From positions 434,001 to 498,000 of the forward strand of contig NZ_SKBR01000002.1 of NCBI RefSeq assembly GCF_013450295.1: a stretch of DNA of 64,000 nucleotides. Direction: 5' to 3'. The DNA is from Streptomyces sp. AJS327 (GTDB taxonomy: Bacteria > Actinomycetota > Actinomycetes > Streptomycetales > Streptomycetaceae). Under the pieces are notes generated by a model. The model was not told the origin of the DNA. It saw only the letters and a program-made list of their open reading frames with translations, and did no database searches. Positions 1 to 9,500 of the stretch are shown piece after piece; position 1 is the first letter of the stretch; the number at the start of each line of letters is the position of its first letter. The position numbers were made by a program, and so were the translations under genes.

Positions 1-90
1 GCACGCCACCTCGCGCTCCTCTACGATCCGCCCCACAGACCGCGCCCGGCGGAGGGCCTACTGCGGGAGCCGTCACGTGTCTTCCGCTGA
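1..90 (+). CDS. 3' end of an upstream gene, product unknown (possibly VMAP-C-like)
   Basis: Frame 1 is open from the window edge to TGA at 88-90 and encodes 29 residues that include LALLYDPPHRP. Most third positions are G or C and second positions are AT-rich, which is the coding pattern here, whereas other frames in this stretch do not show it. The MoxR and SAV_2336/vWA-like genes that follow usually sit in ternary systems with a VMAP protein, so this could be the end of a VMAP or another effector. That identity is inference; the fragment is too short for a family call. Confidence 0.4.
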   Translation, partial: ARHLALLYDPPHRPRPAEGLLREPSRVFR

Positions 91-479
91 GCGGCGACCC
101 CGGCGGCCGTTCCCGGCGCGCCCGACCCCACACTCCGACCCGTCCCTCCCCGGCCGCCCCGGCGCCCCCGGGACCCCCAACTCCCCCGGTCCCTCCGGTA
201 CTCCGGGTACCCACGGGGTGTCCGCCGCCCCCGGCGGCGGCCGCGCGGCGGCGGCCCTCCCGCGCCACGGCGGGGCCCCGGCGAGCACCCGGCCACCCCG
301 GGCACGGCCCCGGTCCCGGAGTCTCCGGCCCCCGGGCGGCGCCGGTGCCGTCATGGTGGGTGGGCGGCGGCAGGACCCGCGTCACCCCGCGCATCCAGTC
401 CACCCAGTCCACCCCAGACCGCCGCGGACCAGTCCGGGCACACCGCACCGCGGGCGGCGTCAGACAGGCAAGGGAGCCC
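91..479. other. Intergenic stretch before the MoxR gene, no gene seen
   Basis: About 390 bases of C/G-rich sequence with short proline and arginine-rich frames on both strands that look like composition artefacts. It presumably holds the promoter of the MoxR gene, but no clear -35/-10 pair was found. An AGGGAG ribosome binding site lies at its end (471-476). Confidence 0.4.
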
Positions 480-1493
480 ATGGTGAGTGACTGGCGTATC
501 TACCGCGGAGCCGGACGCCCGCACGGCGAGGTGCGGCGCCTGCCTCCCCCGCCCCCCTGGCGTGACTTCTCCGACGCGGGCGAGGCGGACGACGGCGACG
601 CCGCCCGCCGGCTCGGCGTCGAACGGGTGCGCAGGGCCGTGGTGGAGAACCTGTTCCCCCGGGAGGAGGAGATCGAGGCGGTCAACGCGGCGCTCTACCT
701 CAGACGCCCGCTGCTCGTCACCGGCAACCCCGGCACCGGGAAGTCGACGCTGGCGCACGCGGTGGCGCACGAACTCGGCCTGGGCCGGGTGCTGCGCTGG
801 CCGATCGTCAGCCGGACCGTCCTCCAGGACGGCCTCTACCACTACGACGCCATCGGCAGGTTGCAGGACGTGCAGCTGGACCGCGCGGGCGGGGAGGAAC
901 CCGCCGTCCGGCCGCCGATCGGCTCGTACATCCGGCTGGGACCACTGGGCACCTCGCTGCTGCCCTCCCCGGACGGATTACCGCGGGTCCTGCTCGTCGA
1001 CGAACTGGACAAGAGCGATATCGACCTGCCCAGCGACCTGCTGAACGTCCTGGAGGAGGGCGAGTTCACCATCCGCGAGCTGGAGCGGGTCGCGGACCGG
1101 ACGCCGAGCACCGAGGTGCTCTCCGACGACGGCGGCCAGGTCCCGGTCGTCGGCGGCCGCGTCCGCTGCACCGTCTTCCCGTTCATCGTGCTCACCTCGA
1201 ACGGCGAACGCGACTTCCCCGCCGCCCTGTTGCGCCGCTGCGTACAGCTGGAACTCAAGCCGCCCGGGAACGAGCAGCTCGCCGCGATGGTCGCGGCGCA
1301 CCTGGGGGAGGGCGCCCTGGAGGAGGGCGGCGACCTCGTCGAACGGTTCCTCCAGCGCGAACCGGGCCAGCTGGTCGCCACCGACCAGCTCCTCAACGCC
1401 CTCTACCTCACCCAGCGGGCGCCGGGCGCCGAGCGCGTCACCCGGAACCGGCTGGCCGACATGCTGCTGCGTCCGCTGGACGAGCCGAGGTGA
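480..1493 (+). CDS. MoxR-family AAA+ ATPase
   Basis: A 337-residue AAA+ ATPase of the MoxR type, expected to act as a chaperone-like NTPase for a vWA partner. Walker A is GNPGTGKS at residues 82-89, Walker B is LLVDELD at about 172-178, and a sensor-like LTSNGERDFP follows at about 237. ATG at 480 or GTG at 483 both fit; AGGGAG at 471-476 gives GTG the better spacing. The next gene starts 6 nt after the stop and carries a vWA-like domain, the normal MoxR partner. A rare TTA leucine codon (978-980, residue 167) lies just before Walker B, so translation may depend on the bldA tRNA. Family assignment is secure; the cellular target is unknown. Confidence 0.88.
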   Translation: MVSDWRIYRGAGRPHGEVRRLPPPPPWRDFSDAGEADDGDAARRLGVERVRRAVVENLFPREEEIEAVNAALYLRRPLLVTGNPGTGKSTLAHAVAHELGLGRVLRWPIVSRTVLQDGLYHYDAIGRLQDVQLDRAGGEEPAVRPPIGSYIRLGPLGTSLLPSPDGLPRVLLVDELDKSDIDLPSDLLNVLEEGEFTIRELERVADRTPSTEVLSDDGGQVPVVGGRVRCTVFPFIVLTSNGERDFPAALLRRCVQLELKPPGNEQLAAMVAAHLGEGALEEGGDLVERFLQREPGQLVATDQLLNALYLTQRAPGAERVTRNRLADMLLRPLDEPR

Positions 1494-1499
1494 TGGGGG

Positions 1500-4400
1500 A
1501 TGACCACCCCGCCCGGCCGAGGAGGATCCGACGCACCGGGCCGGCGCGAGGGGCGGCCGCTCGCCGGTGACCCGCGGGCCGCCCTGGCCGAACTCGGCGG
1601 CCGGCTGCGGCGGGCGGGCTGGGAGCCCACCGCGCAGGAGCTGGCCGAGACGCTCTGGCTGGCCCGCTTCGCCCGCCCACCCGCCGCGCCCCCGGCGGCC
1701 ACCCCAGCGGGGGGCGATCCGGCGACCGGCGGCGAACCGGCGCCGCCGCGCCCCGCCCCCACCCGGGAGGAGCTGGCCGACCGCGCCGAGCGGCCCAGGC
1801 CGCTGGTCGAGCGCTCGCCCCCGGTCTCGCTGTACGCCCCGGCGCGGCACTCCCCGACGGCCGGGTACACCTTCCCCGTCCGCGCCCCTGCCGTCAGCTC
1901 GCTCTCCGGGCTGCTGGAGCACGAACGGGCGCTGCGCCCCCTGGCCGCGTACCGCACCGCGCTGCCCACGCCGTTCGGCGACCTGGACGAGGAGGCCTCC
2001 GCGGACGCCAGCGCGCGCGCCGGTGCGCTCCGTGCCGTCTTCGCCCCCTCGACGCGCCGTCAGACCGAGGTCCAGCTGCTGATGGACGCCTCACCGACCA
2101 CCTCGGTGTGGCGGCTCACCTTCGAACAGCTGCGGCAGACCTTCGAGCAACTCGGCTGCTTCCGCGATGTGCAGGCGCTCTACCTGCACCGGGGCCGGGA
2201 CGGCACCCCGCTGCTGGGCACCGGCCCCGACCCGGGGCCCGCCGGGCTGCGCCCCGTCGACCAGCGGCGGGACACCAGCGGCCGCCGGATCACCCTGGTC
2301 CTCAGCGACTGCGTCGGCCCCCTCTGGCAGGACGGCTCCGCCCAGCGGATGCTGCACGACTGGTCGGGCGGTTCGCCGCTGGCCGTCGTCCAGCCGCTGC
2401 CGCCCCGGATGTGGCCGCGCACCGCGCTGCCCGCCGAACCGGGCACCCTGGTGCGCGCGGCCGACGGCGGCGGGCGCGTCACCTTCGAACCCGACGGCTA
2501 CGGACGCACCGGGCTCGGCGACATACCGGGCGCGCTGCCGGTGCCCGTGCTGCTGCCCACCCCGGCCGCGCTCGGCAACTGGGCCGGGCTGCTCGGTGGC
2601 GGCGGGCGCCGTACCGCGCGGGGCGCCGCCGCCTGGGTGCTGCCCCGGCACCACGCCATGCCCCCGCCCGGTGGCCCGCCGCCCGGCGAACGGGACTCCC
2701 GCGAACTGCTCGACGCCTTCCTGGAGACGGCCTCGCCCGGCGCGGTCGACCTGGCGGTGCACCTCGCGGCGGTGCCGCTGGTGCTGCCCGTGATCGAGCT
2801 GGTGCAGCGCTCCATGCTGCCCGACACCGGTCCGACCGAACTCGCCGAGGTGCTGCTCAGCGGCCTCCTGGAGCGGCTGCCGGACGGCGCGGCCACCCCG
2901 GGGCCGCGCTACCAGTTCGCGCCCGGCGTCCAGGAGTTGCTGTTCCACTCGCTGGACGAGGACACCGCCGAACTGGTGCTCAAGCACGTCTCCGCGTACG
3001 CCGCGCACCGGTTCGGGCAGGGCTCCCGGAACTTCCCGGCGCTCGCCGTGGCCGAGCTGTCCGGGCGCCGGGGCGCGGGCGCCACGCGGAACGCCCGGCC
3101 GGAGCCGCCGGACGACCCGACCGCCCCCCAGCCGGACGAGCTGTTCGCGCAGGTCCCGGCGAGCGTGGTGCGCTGGTTCCGGCCACCGCCCGAGGAGCGG
3201 GGGCGGCTCGACGAGGCCGAGCGGCTGCTGGAGGAGTGGTGGAACCAGCGTGACGCGCGGGGACTGGCGCACGCCCAGGAGCTGGCCGAGGCGGCCCACG
3301 CCGCCGACGGCGGCCAGCGCGCCCGGCTCACCCTGGGGCGGGTGCTCCGCGCCCGCGCGCGCTCCCCGGAGTTCGCCCGCCCGCACGGCAATCCGGCCGT
3401 CCCACTGCACCGCGCCGCCCGGCTGCTCGGCGGCGATGGACTCGCGGAGCGGCTGGAGCGCGCCGCCACCCTGCACGACCTGTGGCACGTGGACGCCGAC
3501 CCCGCCCACCTGATGGCCGCCGAGTCGGCGCTGCGCGGTCTGCCGGTGCCGGTACCGCCCGAGGGCAGGCTGCGGCTGGGGCGGGTGCTGCTCGCGCACG
3601 CCGCGGCGGTGCCCGCCTTCCGGCACCGCGCGCGCGAGGCGGTGGTGGAACTCCGCGCCGTCAGCGAGGAGCTGGACGCGAACCGGAACCGGGCGGCGGA
3701 GACCGACGAGCGGGCCCGGCGGCACCGCACCGAGGTGCTGCTGGACCTGGTGCGCGCCCTGCGGCTGAGCGAGGCGCCCACCGGCGAGCAGCTGCGCGGG
3801 CTGGACCGCGCCGCCGAAGAGGCCGCCGGGAGCCCGGAGTTGCTGCTGCGCTGCGCGCGGGAGCGGGCCCGGGTGCACCGGGACGCGATGCAGTGGGGGG
3901 CCGCCGACCGGGCCTACGCCGAGGCGGCCGAGCTGACCTGGGCCAACAGCTGGGAACGGTGCGAACTGCTCGCTGAGATGGGCGAGATGAGGCTGACCGA
4001 CGCCTTCGACGTGAACGGCGCCGAGCGGATACTGCGCGAGGCGCTGATCGGCGCGCCGGGCGACGGCCCGGTCACCGCCCGCCTCCACCTGCTGCTCGGC
4101 CGGGCTCTCGCGCTGCGCTGGGAGCGCGCCCGCTTCCTGCCCGACCTGTACGAGAGCTGCCACCAGCTGGAGGCGGCGGCCCGGCAGGCCACCGACGGCG
4201 AGCACGAGGCGGAGGCGTGGCGGCTGCTGGCCGAGGCGCGGCTGGCCTTCCCGCCGCGCGAACCCCCGTACGGCCAGGCGCGCGACGCCTACCACCGGGC
4301 GCTGCGGCGGGCCGGGGAGGCCGCCCGCGGGCGCGGCTCGGTGGAGGCCGCCCGCGCGCTGCACGGCCTGGGCGCGATGGAGGAGCGGGCCGGCGCGCTG

Positions 4401-4586
4401 GGCAGCGCCCTGGCGCGGTACCGGGCGGCGGCCGCGGAGTGGAACCGGCTGGCCGGGCAGTTCGTCCGGCTGCCGTGGCCCGAGGTGACCGCCACCCGGG
4501 AGTGCGTGGCCCGGCTGGAGTCGCCCGGGGCACCCGGCCCCGCGGATCCCGCCGGGCAGGACACCCACGGGGACGAGTCGATGTGA
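1500..4586 (+). CDS. SAV_2336-type vWA-like/TPR protein
   Basis: A 1028-residue protein matching the Streptomyces family named after the SAV_2336 N-terminal domain. An N-terminal helical segment (LGGRLRRAGWEPTAQELAE, about residues 25-45) is followed by a proline-rich linker. Then comes a vWA-like fold with LLMDASPTTS at about 195 and LVLSDC at about 263, which resembles MIDAS-type loops. A helical or winged part (about 400-500) and a long alanine/arginine-rich helical repeat region resembling TPRs (about 540-1000) complete it. It starts 6 nt after the MoxR stop, so the two are almost certainly co-translated. By analogy with vWA-MoxR pairs it would present clients to the ATPase. Role in the neighbouring peptide system is inferred. 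Confidence 0.75.
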   Translation: MTTPPGRGGSDAPGRREGRPLAGDPRAALAELGGRLRRAGWEPTAQELAETLWLARFARPPAAPPAATPAGGDPATGGEPAPPRPAPTREELADRAERPRPLVERSPPVSLYAPARHSPTAGYTFPVRAPAVSSLSGLLEHERALRPLAAYRTALPTPFGDLDEEASADASARAGALRAVFAPSTRRQTEVQLLMDASPTTSVWRLTFEQLRQTFEQLGCFRDVQALYLHRGRDGTPLLGTGPDPGPAGLRPVDQRRDTSGRRITLVLSDCVGPLWQDGSAQRMLHDWSGGSPLAVVQPLPPRMWPRTALPAEPGTLVRAADGGGRVTFEPDGYGRTGLGDIPGALPVPVLLPTPAALGNWAGLLGGGGRRTARGAAAWVLPRHHAMPPPGGPPPGERDSRELLDAFLETASPGAVDLAVHLAAVPLVLPVIELVQRSMLPDTGPTELAEVLLSGLLERLPDGAATPGPRYQFAPGVQELLFHSLDEDTAELVLKHVSAYAAHRFGQGSRNFPALAVAELSGRRGAGATRNARPEPPDDPTAPQPDELFAQVPASVVRWFRPPPEERGRLDEAERLLEEWWNQRDARGLAHAQELAEAAHAADGGQRARLTLGRVLRARARSPEFARPHGNPAVPLHRAARLLGGDGLAERLERAATLHDLWHVDADPAHLMAAESALRGLPVPVPPEGRLRLGRVLLAHAAAVPAFRHRAREAVVELRAVSEELDANRNRAAETDERARRHRTEVLLDLVRALRLSEAPTGEQLRGLDRAAEEAAGSPELLLRCARERARVHRDAMQWGAADRAYAEAAELTWANSWERCELLAEMGEMRLTDAFDVNGAERILREALIGAPGDGPVTARLHLLLGRALALRWERARFLPDLYESCHQLEAAARQATDGEHEAEAWRLLAEARLAFPPREPPYGQARDAYHRALRRAGEAARGRGSVEAARALHGLGAMEERAGALGSALARYRAAAAEWNRLAGQFVRLPWPEVTATRECVARLESPGAPGPADPAGQDTHGDESM

Positions 4587-4867
4587 CGGGCCGAAGCGCC
4601 GGGGCCGGGAGGGAGGGAGGAGGAGCGGGGCCGGGAGGGTGGGGAAGAGGCGTCAACGGCGCGCTCCGGAGGGCCGGTTCGCCGGGGAAGAGCGGTGTGC
4701 CCGGTGCGCCCGGTGGGGCCGGTACCGGCGACGTGGCCGGTCCGGGCGGGCGTCCGCTCACCGGACACCCGGCGCTCGGCCGGGCCCAGGGGAGCACGCG
4801 CCAAGCTCACACCGGGTGGGCGCACACCGGGGAGTGCGCCCCGGCGGCGCCGGGGAGGCCGGAGGTG

Positions 4868-4894
4868 TCCGTATCCCGAACGGGTTTCCGTATC
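4868..4894 (+). promoter_or_regulatory. Direct repeat TCCGTATC x2, candidate operator/promoter of the peptide operon
   Basis: The 377-nt gap between the SAV_2336-like gene and the peptide gene holds two identical TCCGTATC boxes at 4868-4875 and 4887-4894, 19 bp apart, with a CCCGAACGGG palindrome (4875-4884) between them. The second box runs into TATCTG, which could serve as a -10. The arrangement suggests a separate, regulated promoter for the peptide, HExxH and FxsT-like genes. No other gene is seen in the gap. Confidence 0.4.
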
Positions 4895-4963
4895 TGAGGA
4901 GTCGGGAAGAAGTCAACAGCCGCGGGGGCCGCCTCCGGAGCGGGGCGTCGAGAAGGAGAGAGC

Positions 4964-5209
4964 GTGCCGAAACCGAAGGACGCAACGGACGCAGCCGCCG
5001 GTGCGACGGGCGCGGCGGCGCCGCCACTGCCCGATCTGAGCGGGGTCGATCTGCGGACGCTGCGCAGTCTCGACACCCCCGCCGTTACCGCCGCCGTCGA
5101 CCACGTACTGCGCCACCCACGGGACGTCGCGGAGGACTACGGCGCCAACGACCCCCCGACCACCGGCCCCAGCCCCCTGTCGACGGGGCGGTGCGGCGGC
5201 GCCGCGTGA
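4964..5209 (+). CDS. FxSxx-COOH-like small peptide, candidate RiPP precursor
   Basis: An 81-residue ORF starting at GTG 4964 behind a strong AGAAGGAGAG site (4951-4960). The segment LPDLSGVDLRTLRSLDTP followed by AVTAAVDHVLRHP (about residues 22-52) resembles the leader of FxSxx-COOH peptides (TIGR04268), which are substrates of peptide-modifying enzymes. The C-terminal part is unusual: DYGAND at about 58-63, then a Pro/Thr/Ser/Gly tail ending RCGGAA, with no terminal FxSxx motif. Tyr59 is the only aromatic residue. The stop TGA overlaps the GTG of the HExxH gene, a GTGA arrangement that couples translation. Precursor role is inferred from leader similarity and the neighbour. Confidence 0.65.
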   Translation: MPKPKDATDAAAGATGAAAPPLPDLSGVDLRTLRSLDTPAVTAAVDHVLRHPRDVAEDYGANDPPTTGPSPLSTGRCGGAA

Positions 5210-6507
5210 GGGGCGCCGGGAGCCATCCGGCCCCGCTCGCCCCACGCCGGATGGGCACCACCCGGCCGGTGCCCGGCGGGGTGCGCGCCCTGGAACGCGC
5301 CCTGTACCACCGACGGTTGCTGCTGCTGAAGTCGCTCTGGCGGCGCGTGACGGATCCCTCCTCCGAGCTCTCCGCCGCGGCGCGCGCCACCTTCGCCCGG
5401 CACTGGCTGGTGCTGGAGCGCGCCGAGGCGCACGCCCCCGAGGCGGTGCGGGCCACTCTCGCCTACCCGACCGTGGGCACCCGGCTGGTGCGGGCGCTCG
5501 GCGCCGCCGACGGCGGCGAGTTCGCCACCGAACTGGGGCAGTTCGGCGCGATCGCCGCGGCGGCCGCGCTCCGCTCCGGCTGCCCGGCGGAGCTGACCCT
5601 CCCCGCCCCCGGCGGCAGCCTGACGCTGCCCGGCGTCGGCACCGTCCCCTGTCCCGGCGGCGAGTTCACCCTCCGCCCCGGCGCGCGCCGGGGCGCCCGC
5701 CGGTTGCGGCGGCTGCCGGGTGGCACCGCCCGACTGGACGACCTGGACCCCTACCGGGTGCCCCAGGGCGCCCCCGGCCTCCGCGCGACGGTCGCCGAGG
5801 AGCGGCAGCCGAGCGGCGCGGGCCCCTGGGACCACCGCTGGACCACCGCGATGGCGCTGCTGCGCGCGGTCGACCAGCGGCGGGCCGAGGAGGTCGCGGC
5901 GCTCACCCGCTGCGTCATCCCCCTGGCACCGCCGTCCACCCCCGCGCGCCCGGCGGAGCCCCCCGGCCGGGCGGAAGCCCCGACTCCCCCCGCACGGCCC
6001 CCGGTTCACCCCGCTCAGCACGGCGCCCGCACCGGCTCGCGCAGCGCCACGCTGCGCGCCGCCCCCGGCGCCGTGCTGAGCGTGCTGCCCGCCTCCGGGG
6101 AGGTCCTCGCCGAGGTGCTGGTGCACGAGATCCAGCACAGCAAACTCGCGGTGCTCTGCGACCTCCTGCCGCTCTACCGGCCGGGCGGCGCCGCGCACTA
6201 CCGGGTGCCCTGGCGCTCCGACCCGCGACCGGTCGGCGCGGTTCTCCAGGGCGCCTACGCGCACCTCGCGATGGCCGACCTCTGGCACCGCGTGGGGCAC
6301 GCGCGCGGAGCGCGCGGTACCGGGGCGGCGGAGGTCGCGGTCCGCCGGGAGCGCTGCCGCGCATACGTAGGCGAAGCGCTGCGGACTCTGCTTGAATCCG
6401 ATGAACTGACGGAAGCGGGGCGTGAGTTCACCGGGGGAATGCGCCGTGAGTACCGCCGCCTCGGGCGCCCCCGGACCCGGGAACTCCCGCACCATCACCG
6501 TACGTGA
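5206..6507 (+). CDS. HExxH-motif peptide-modification protein (mod_HExxH type)
   Basis: A 433-residue protein with HEIQH at residues 307-311 in LVHEIQHSKL, the signature of the HExxH peptide-modification family (TIGR04267; members are annotated as 2-oxoglutarate-dependent peptide beta-hydroxylases). GTG at 5206 overlaps the stop of the peptide gene; the frame extends far upstream, but coding character begins here, and ATG 5250 is an alternative. A proline-rich insert (about 245-275) precedes the motif. The likely job is oxidative modification of the adjacent peptide. No radical-SAM cyclophane synthase is in the window, so either it lies upstream or this enzyme acts alone. Confidence 0.78.
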   Translation: MRGAGSHPAPLAPRRMGTTRPVPGGVRALERALYHRRLLLLKSLWRRVTDPSSELSAAARATFARHWLVLERAEAHAPEAVRATLAYPTVGTRLVRALGAADGGEFATELGQFGAIAAAAALRSGCPAELTLPAPGGSLTLPGVGTVPCPGGEFTLRPGARRGARRLRRLPGGTARLDDLDPYRVPQGAPGLRATVAEERQPSGAGPWDHRWTTAMALLRAVDQRRAEEVAALTRCVIPLAPPSTPARPAEPPGRAEAPTPPARPPVHPAQHGARTGSRSATLRAAPGAVLSVLPASGEVLAEVLVHEIQHSKLAVLCDLLPLYRPGGAAHYRVPWRSDPRPVGAVLQGAYAHLAMADLWHRVGHARGARGTGAAEVAVRRERCRAYVGEALRTLLESDELTEAGREFTGGMRREYRRLGRPRTRELPHHHRT

Positions 6508-6580
6508 GGTGTTGTAGCCTCACGGTGGTCACGCCGAGTGGTCCGCGGTGGACGTGGAACGAGGCAGAGGAGATGTGCGC

Positions 6581-9500
6581 ATGGGCGCGCAGGGCGAGCC
6601 GCGCGCGGCCGAGGAGCCGGGCGAGCACCGGGAGGACTTCACCGTCGTCTTTCCCGGCTATCACAGACAGTGGGCCACCTGGATCTACCACACCCTGGAC
6701 GGCCTCGGGCACCGCGTCACCCTGCAACGCTGGGACCCGCCCCGAGAGCGCGCCCTGGAGGACGAACTCGGCGACCTGCTCCTCGCCGAGGGGCGCGTCG
6801 TGCTCGTCCTCAGCGACTGGTTCTTCCAACTCGGCCCCCGGCGCGACGACGAGGACTGGGACCGCGCGCTGCGCGGCTTCGTCGCCGCCTACCAGGACCG
6901 TTTCGCGGCCGTCAACCTCACCAGCCGCGCCCTGCTCCCCGCCACCTCGGTACTCCGTCCCGCCGCGCTGTGGGGCGTGGACGCCGAGGAGGCCGAGCGG
7001 CGGCTGCTGAACCGCCTCGAACTCCCCGCCGGAACCCGCGCGGCGCGAGCCGCCGGCGGCGCCCCCCGCTACCCGGACGACCCCCCGGAGGTCTGGGGCG
7101 ACGTCCCGCTGCGGAACACCGAGTTCACCGGCCGGGACGAACTCCTCAACACCCTCCAGGAGCGACTGGTCAGCGCCGGACGCGGAGCCGCGGTCTGCGC
7201 GCTCGTCGGGATGTCCGGTATCGGCAAGACGCAGGTGGCCGCCGAGTACGCCTACCGCTTCAGCTCCGAGTACGACGTGGTGTGGTGGATCAACGCCGAC
7301 GAGCGCGGCACCCTGCGCGAGCGCTACAGCGAACTCGCGCCCCGGCTCGGCCTCCCCGCCGAGGCGGGCGGCCCCGGTGGCCGGATCCGCTCGCTCCGCG
7401 AGGCCCTGCGGCGCGGCGAGCCCTACCGGCGCTGGCTGCTGATCTTCGACGGCTGGGAGGACCCGGAGGGCGCCGCCGACCTGCTCCCCGCCGGAGCCGG
7501 GCACACCCTGATCACCTCGCGGAACCACGGCTGGCGGGAGCGGGCCGACTGCCTGGCCATCCCCGGCTTCTTCCGCGCCGAGTCCACCGGCTACCTGATG
7601 CGGCGAGCCCCCCGCGTCACCGCCCGCGAGGCCGACGAGGTGGCCACCGAGTTCGAGGACGTCCCGCTCGCCCTCGCCCAGGCCGCCGCCTGGCTGGGCG
7701 AGTCGGACATGGGCGTCGCCGACTACCTGCGCATGACCCGCGAGACCGGCGCCCCGGCGGCGCCCCTCACCAGCGCCCCCGCGACCTCGCTCATCCCCGC
7801 CCCGGCCACCCCGCCCGCCCTCTCGGCGGCCCCGTCGTCCGCCGCCCCACCCAGCGAGTACCCCCAGTCCTCCCTCACCTCCTGGTCGATACTCATCAAC
7901 CAGCTGCGGCGCAGCCACCCGGCCGCCGTCGACCTGCTCGCGCTGTGCACCGCCTTCGCCGCGGGCCGTATCCCGCTCGGGCTGGTCCGCGCCGTCCCGG
8001 AGGCCGAACTCCCCGAGGGGCTGCGGTGGATGGTCCGGGACCGGGCCGCCTGGAACCAGGCGCTGGAGGCGCTCACCAACTTCTCCGTCATCACCCAGGA
8101 GCCGGTCGAACGGCAGCGGCCCGGCGAGCCGCAGGCGCCCGAGGGCTCGGTGCGGATGCACCGGCTGGTGCACAGCATCGTCAGCCGCCTCATCGCCACC
8201 GGCGACCGCGACACCCACCAGCGGATCGTCCGCCGCGCCCTCGCCGAGGCCGACGTCGACAACCCGCAGGACAGCCGCGAGTGGCCGCGGTACGCCGAGC
8301 TGCTCGCCCACCTGGAGGCCAGCGGCGCGCTCAGCAGCCGCAACCAGCGCGTCCGCGCCCTGGTCATCAACTGCCTGCGCTACTGCAACTTCAGCGGCGA
8401 GTACAGCACCGGCGTCGCGCTCGCCGAGCGCGTCCGCGGGCACTGGCGGGGCGTCCTGCCGGAGGACGACCCGCTCTGGCTGCAACTCACCCTCCAGCAG
8501 GGCGACATGCTGCGGAACAGCGGCGCCTTCCTGCCCGCCTACGAGCTGCACCGCGAGCAGGTCGACCGGCTGGAGGGCATCGGCGCCGACGAGAGCTCCA
8601 TGACCTACGCCCGCTCCGCCGTCGCAGCCGACCTGCGCCGCCTGGGCCGGTACGTCGAGGGCGTCCGCCTCCAGGAGCGCACCAGCGAGGACGCGGAACG
8701 GCTGTTCGGCGCCGACGACATGATGACGCTCAGCGCGCGGAACAACCTCGGCGTGGTCCTCCGTCTGCTGGGCCGCTACCAGGAGGCGTACACCCTCGAC
8801 CTGCGCACCCTGCGCCGCAAGGAGGCGGTGCTGCGCGCCCGGCACTCCTCCACCCTGCGCTCCGGCAACAACTGCGCCTTCGACCTGCGGCTGCTCGGCC
8901 GCTACCAGGAGGCGCTGTCCCGGCAGCAGCAGGTGCTGCGGCTGCACCTCCAGACCATGGGGGCCGACCACCCGCAGACCCTCTGGACCCGCCGCCAGCT
9001 CGCCCTCTGCCAGTACCGGGCGGGCGCGGACCGGGGCGAGATCGGCGCGATGCTCGGCGCCCTGCTCGACGCCTCCCGGCAGGTGTACGGCACGCACCAC
9101 CACGAGACCCTCGTGATCGCCACGGACTACGCCAACCTGCTCCGCGCCTCAGGGGAACTCAGCCACGCCCGGGACCTGACGCTGGAGGCCGAGGACGGCT
9201 ACCGGCGGCTGCTCGGCCAGGCCCACCCGGTCCCCACCGGCATGCAGACCAACGCCGGGCTGCTCCTCCAGGCGGAGGGCGACCGGGAGGGCGCGCTCAA
9301 CCTGCTGGAGCAGGCGTACGTCGGACTGCGCACGCTCCTCGGCGACGACCACCCCTGGACGCTGGGCAGCGCGCTCAACGCCAGCGGCGGGCGGAACATC
9401 ACCGGACGGCTCCAGGACGCCCTCGCGCTCAGCGAGGACACGGCCGAGCGCACCGCCCGCGTCCTGGGGGACGACCATCCGCTGACCCTCGCGGCGCACA

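Noticed and set aside
73..490. Long Pro/Arg-rich frames on both strands near the left edge
   Set aside because: No SD, mixed composition and overlap with the MoxR gene; typical GC-rich artefacts.
2091..4568. 825-codon minus-strand frame under the SAV_2336-like gene
   Set aside because: It mirrors the G/C third-position bias of the + strand gene and shows no family motif.
6428..9103. 891-codon minus-strand frame opposite the FxsT-like gene
   Set aside because: Shadow of the + strand gene; no start site or motif.
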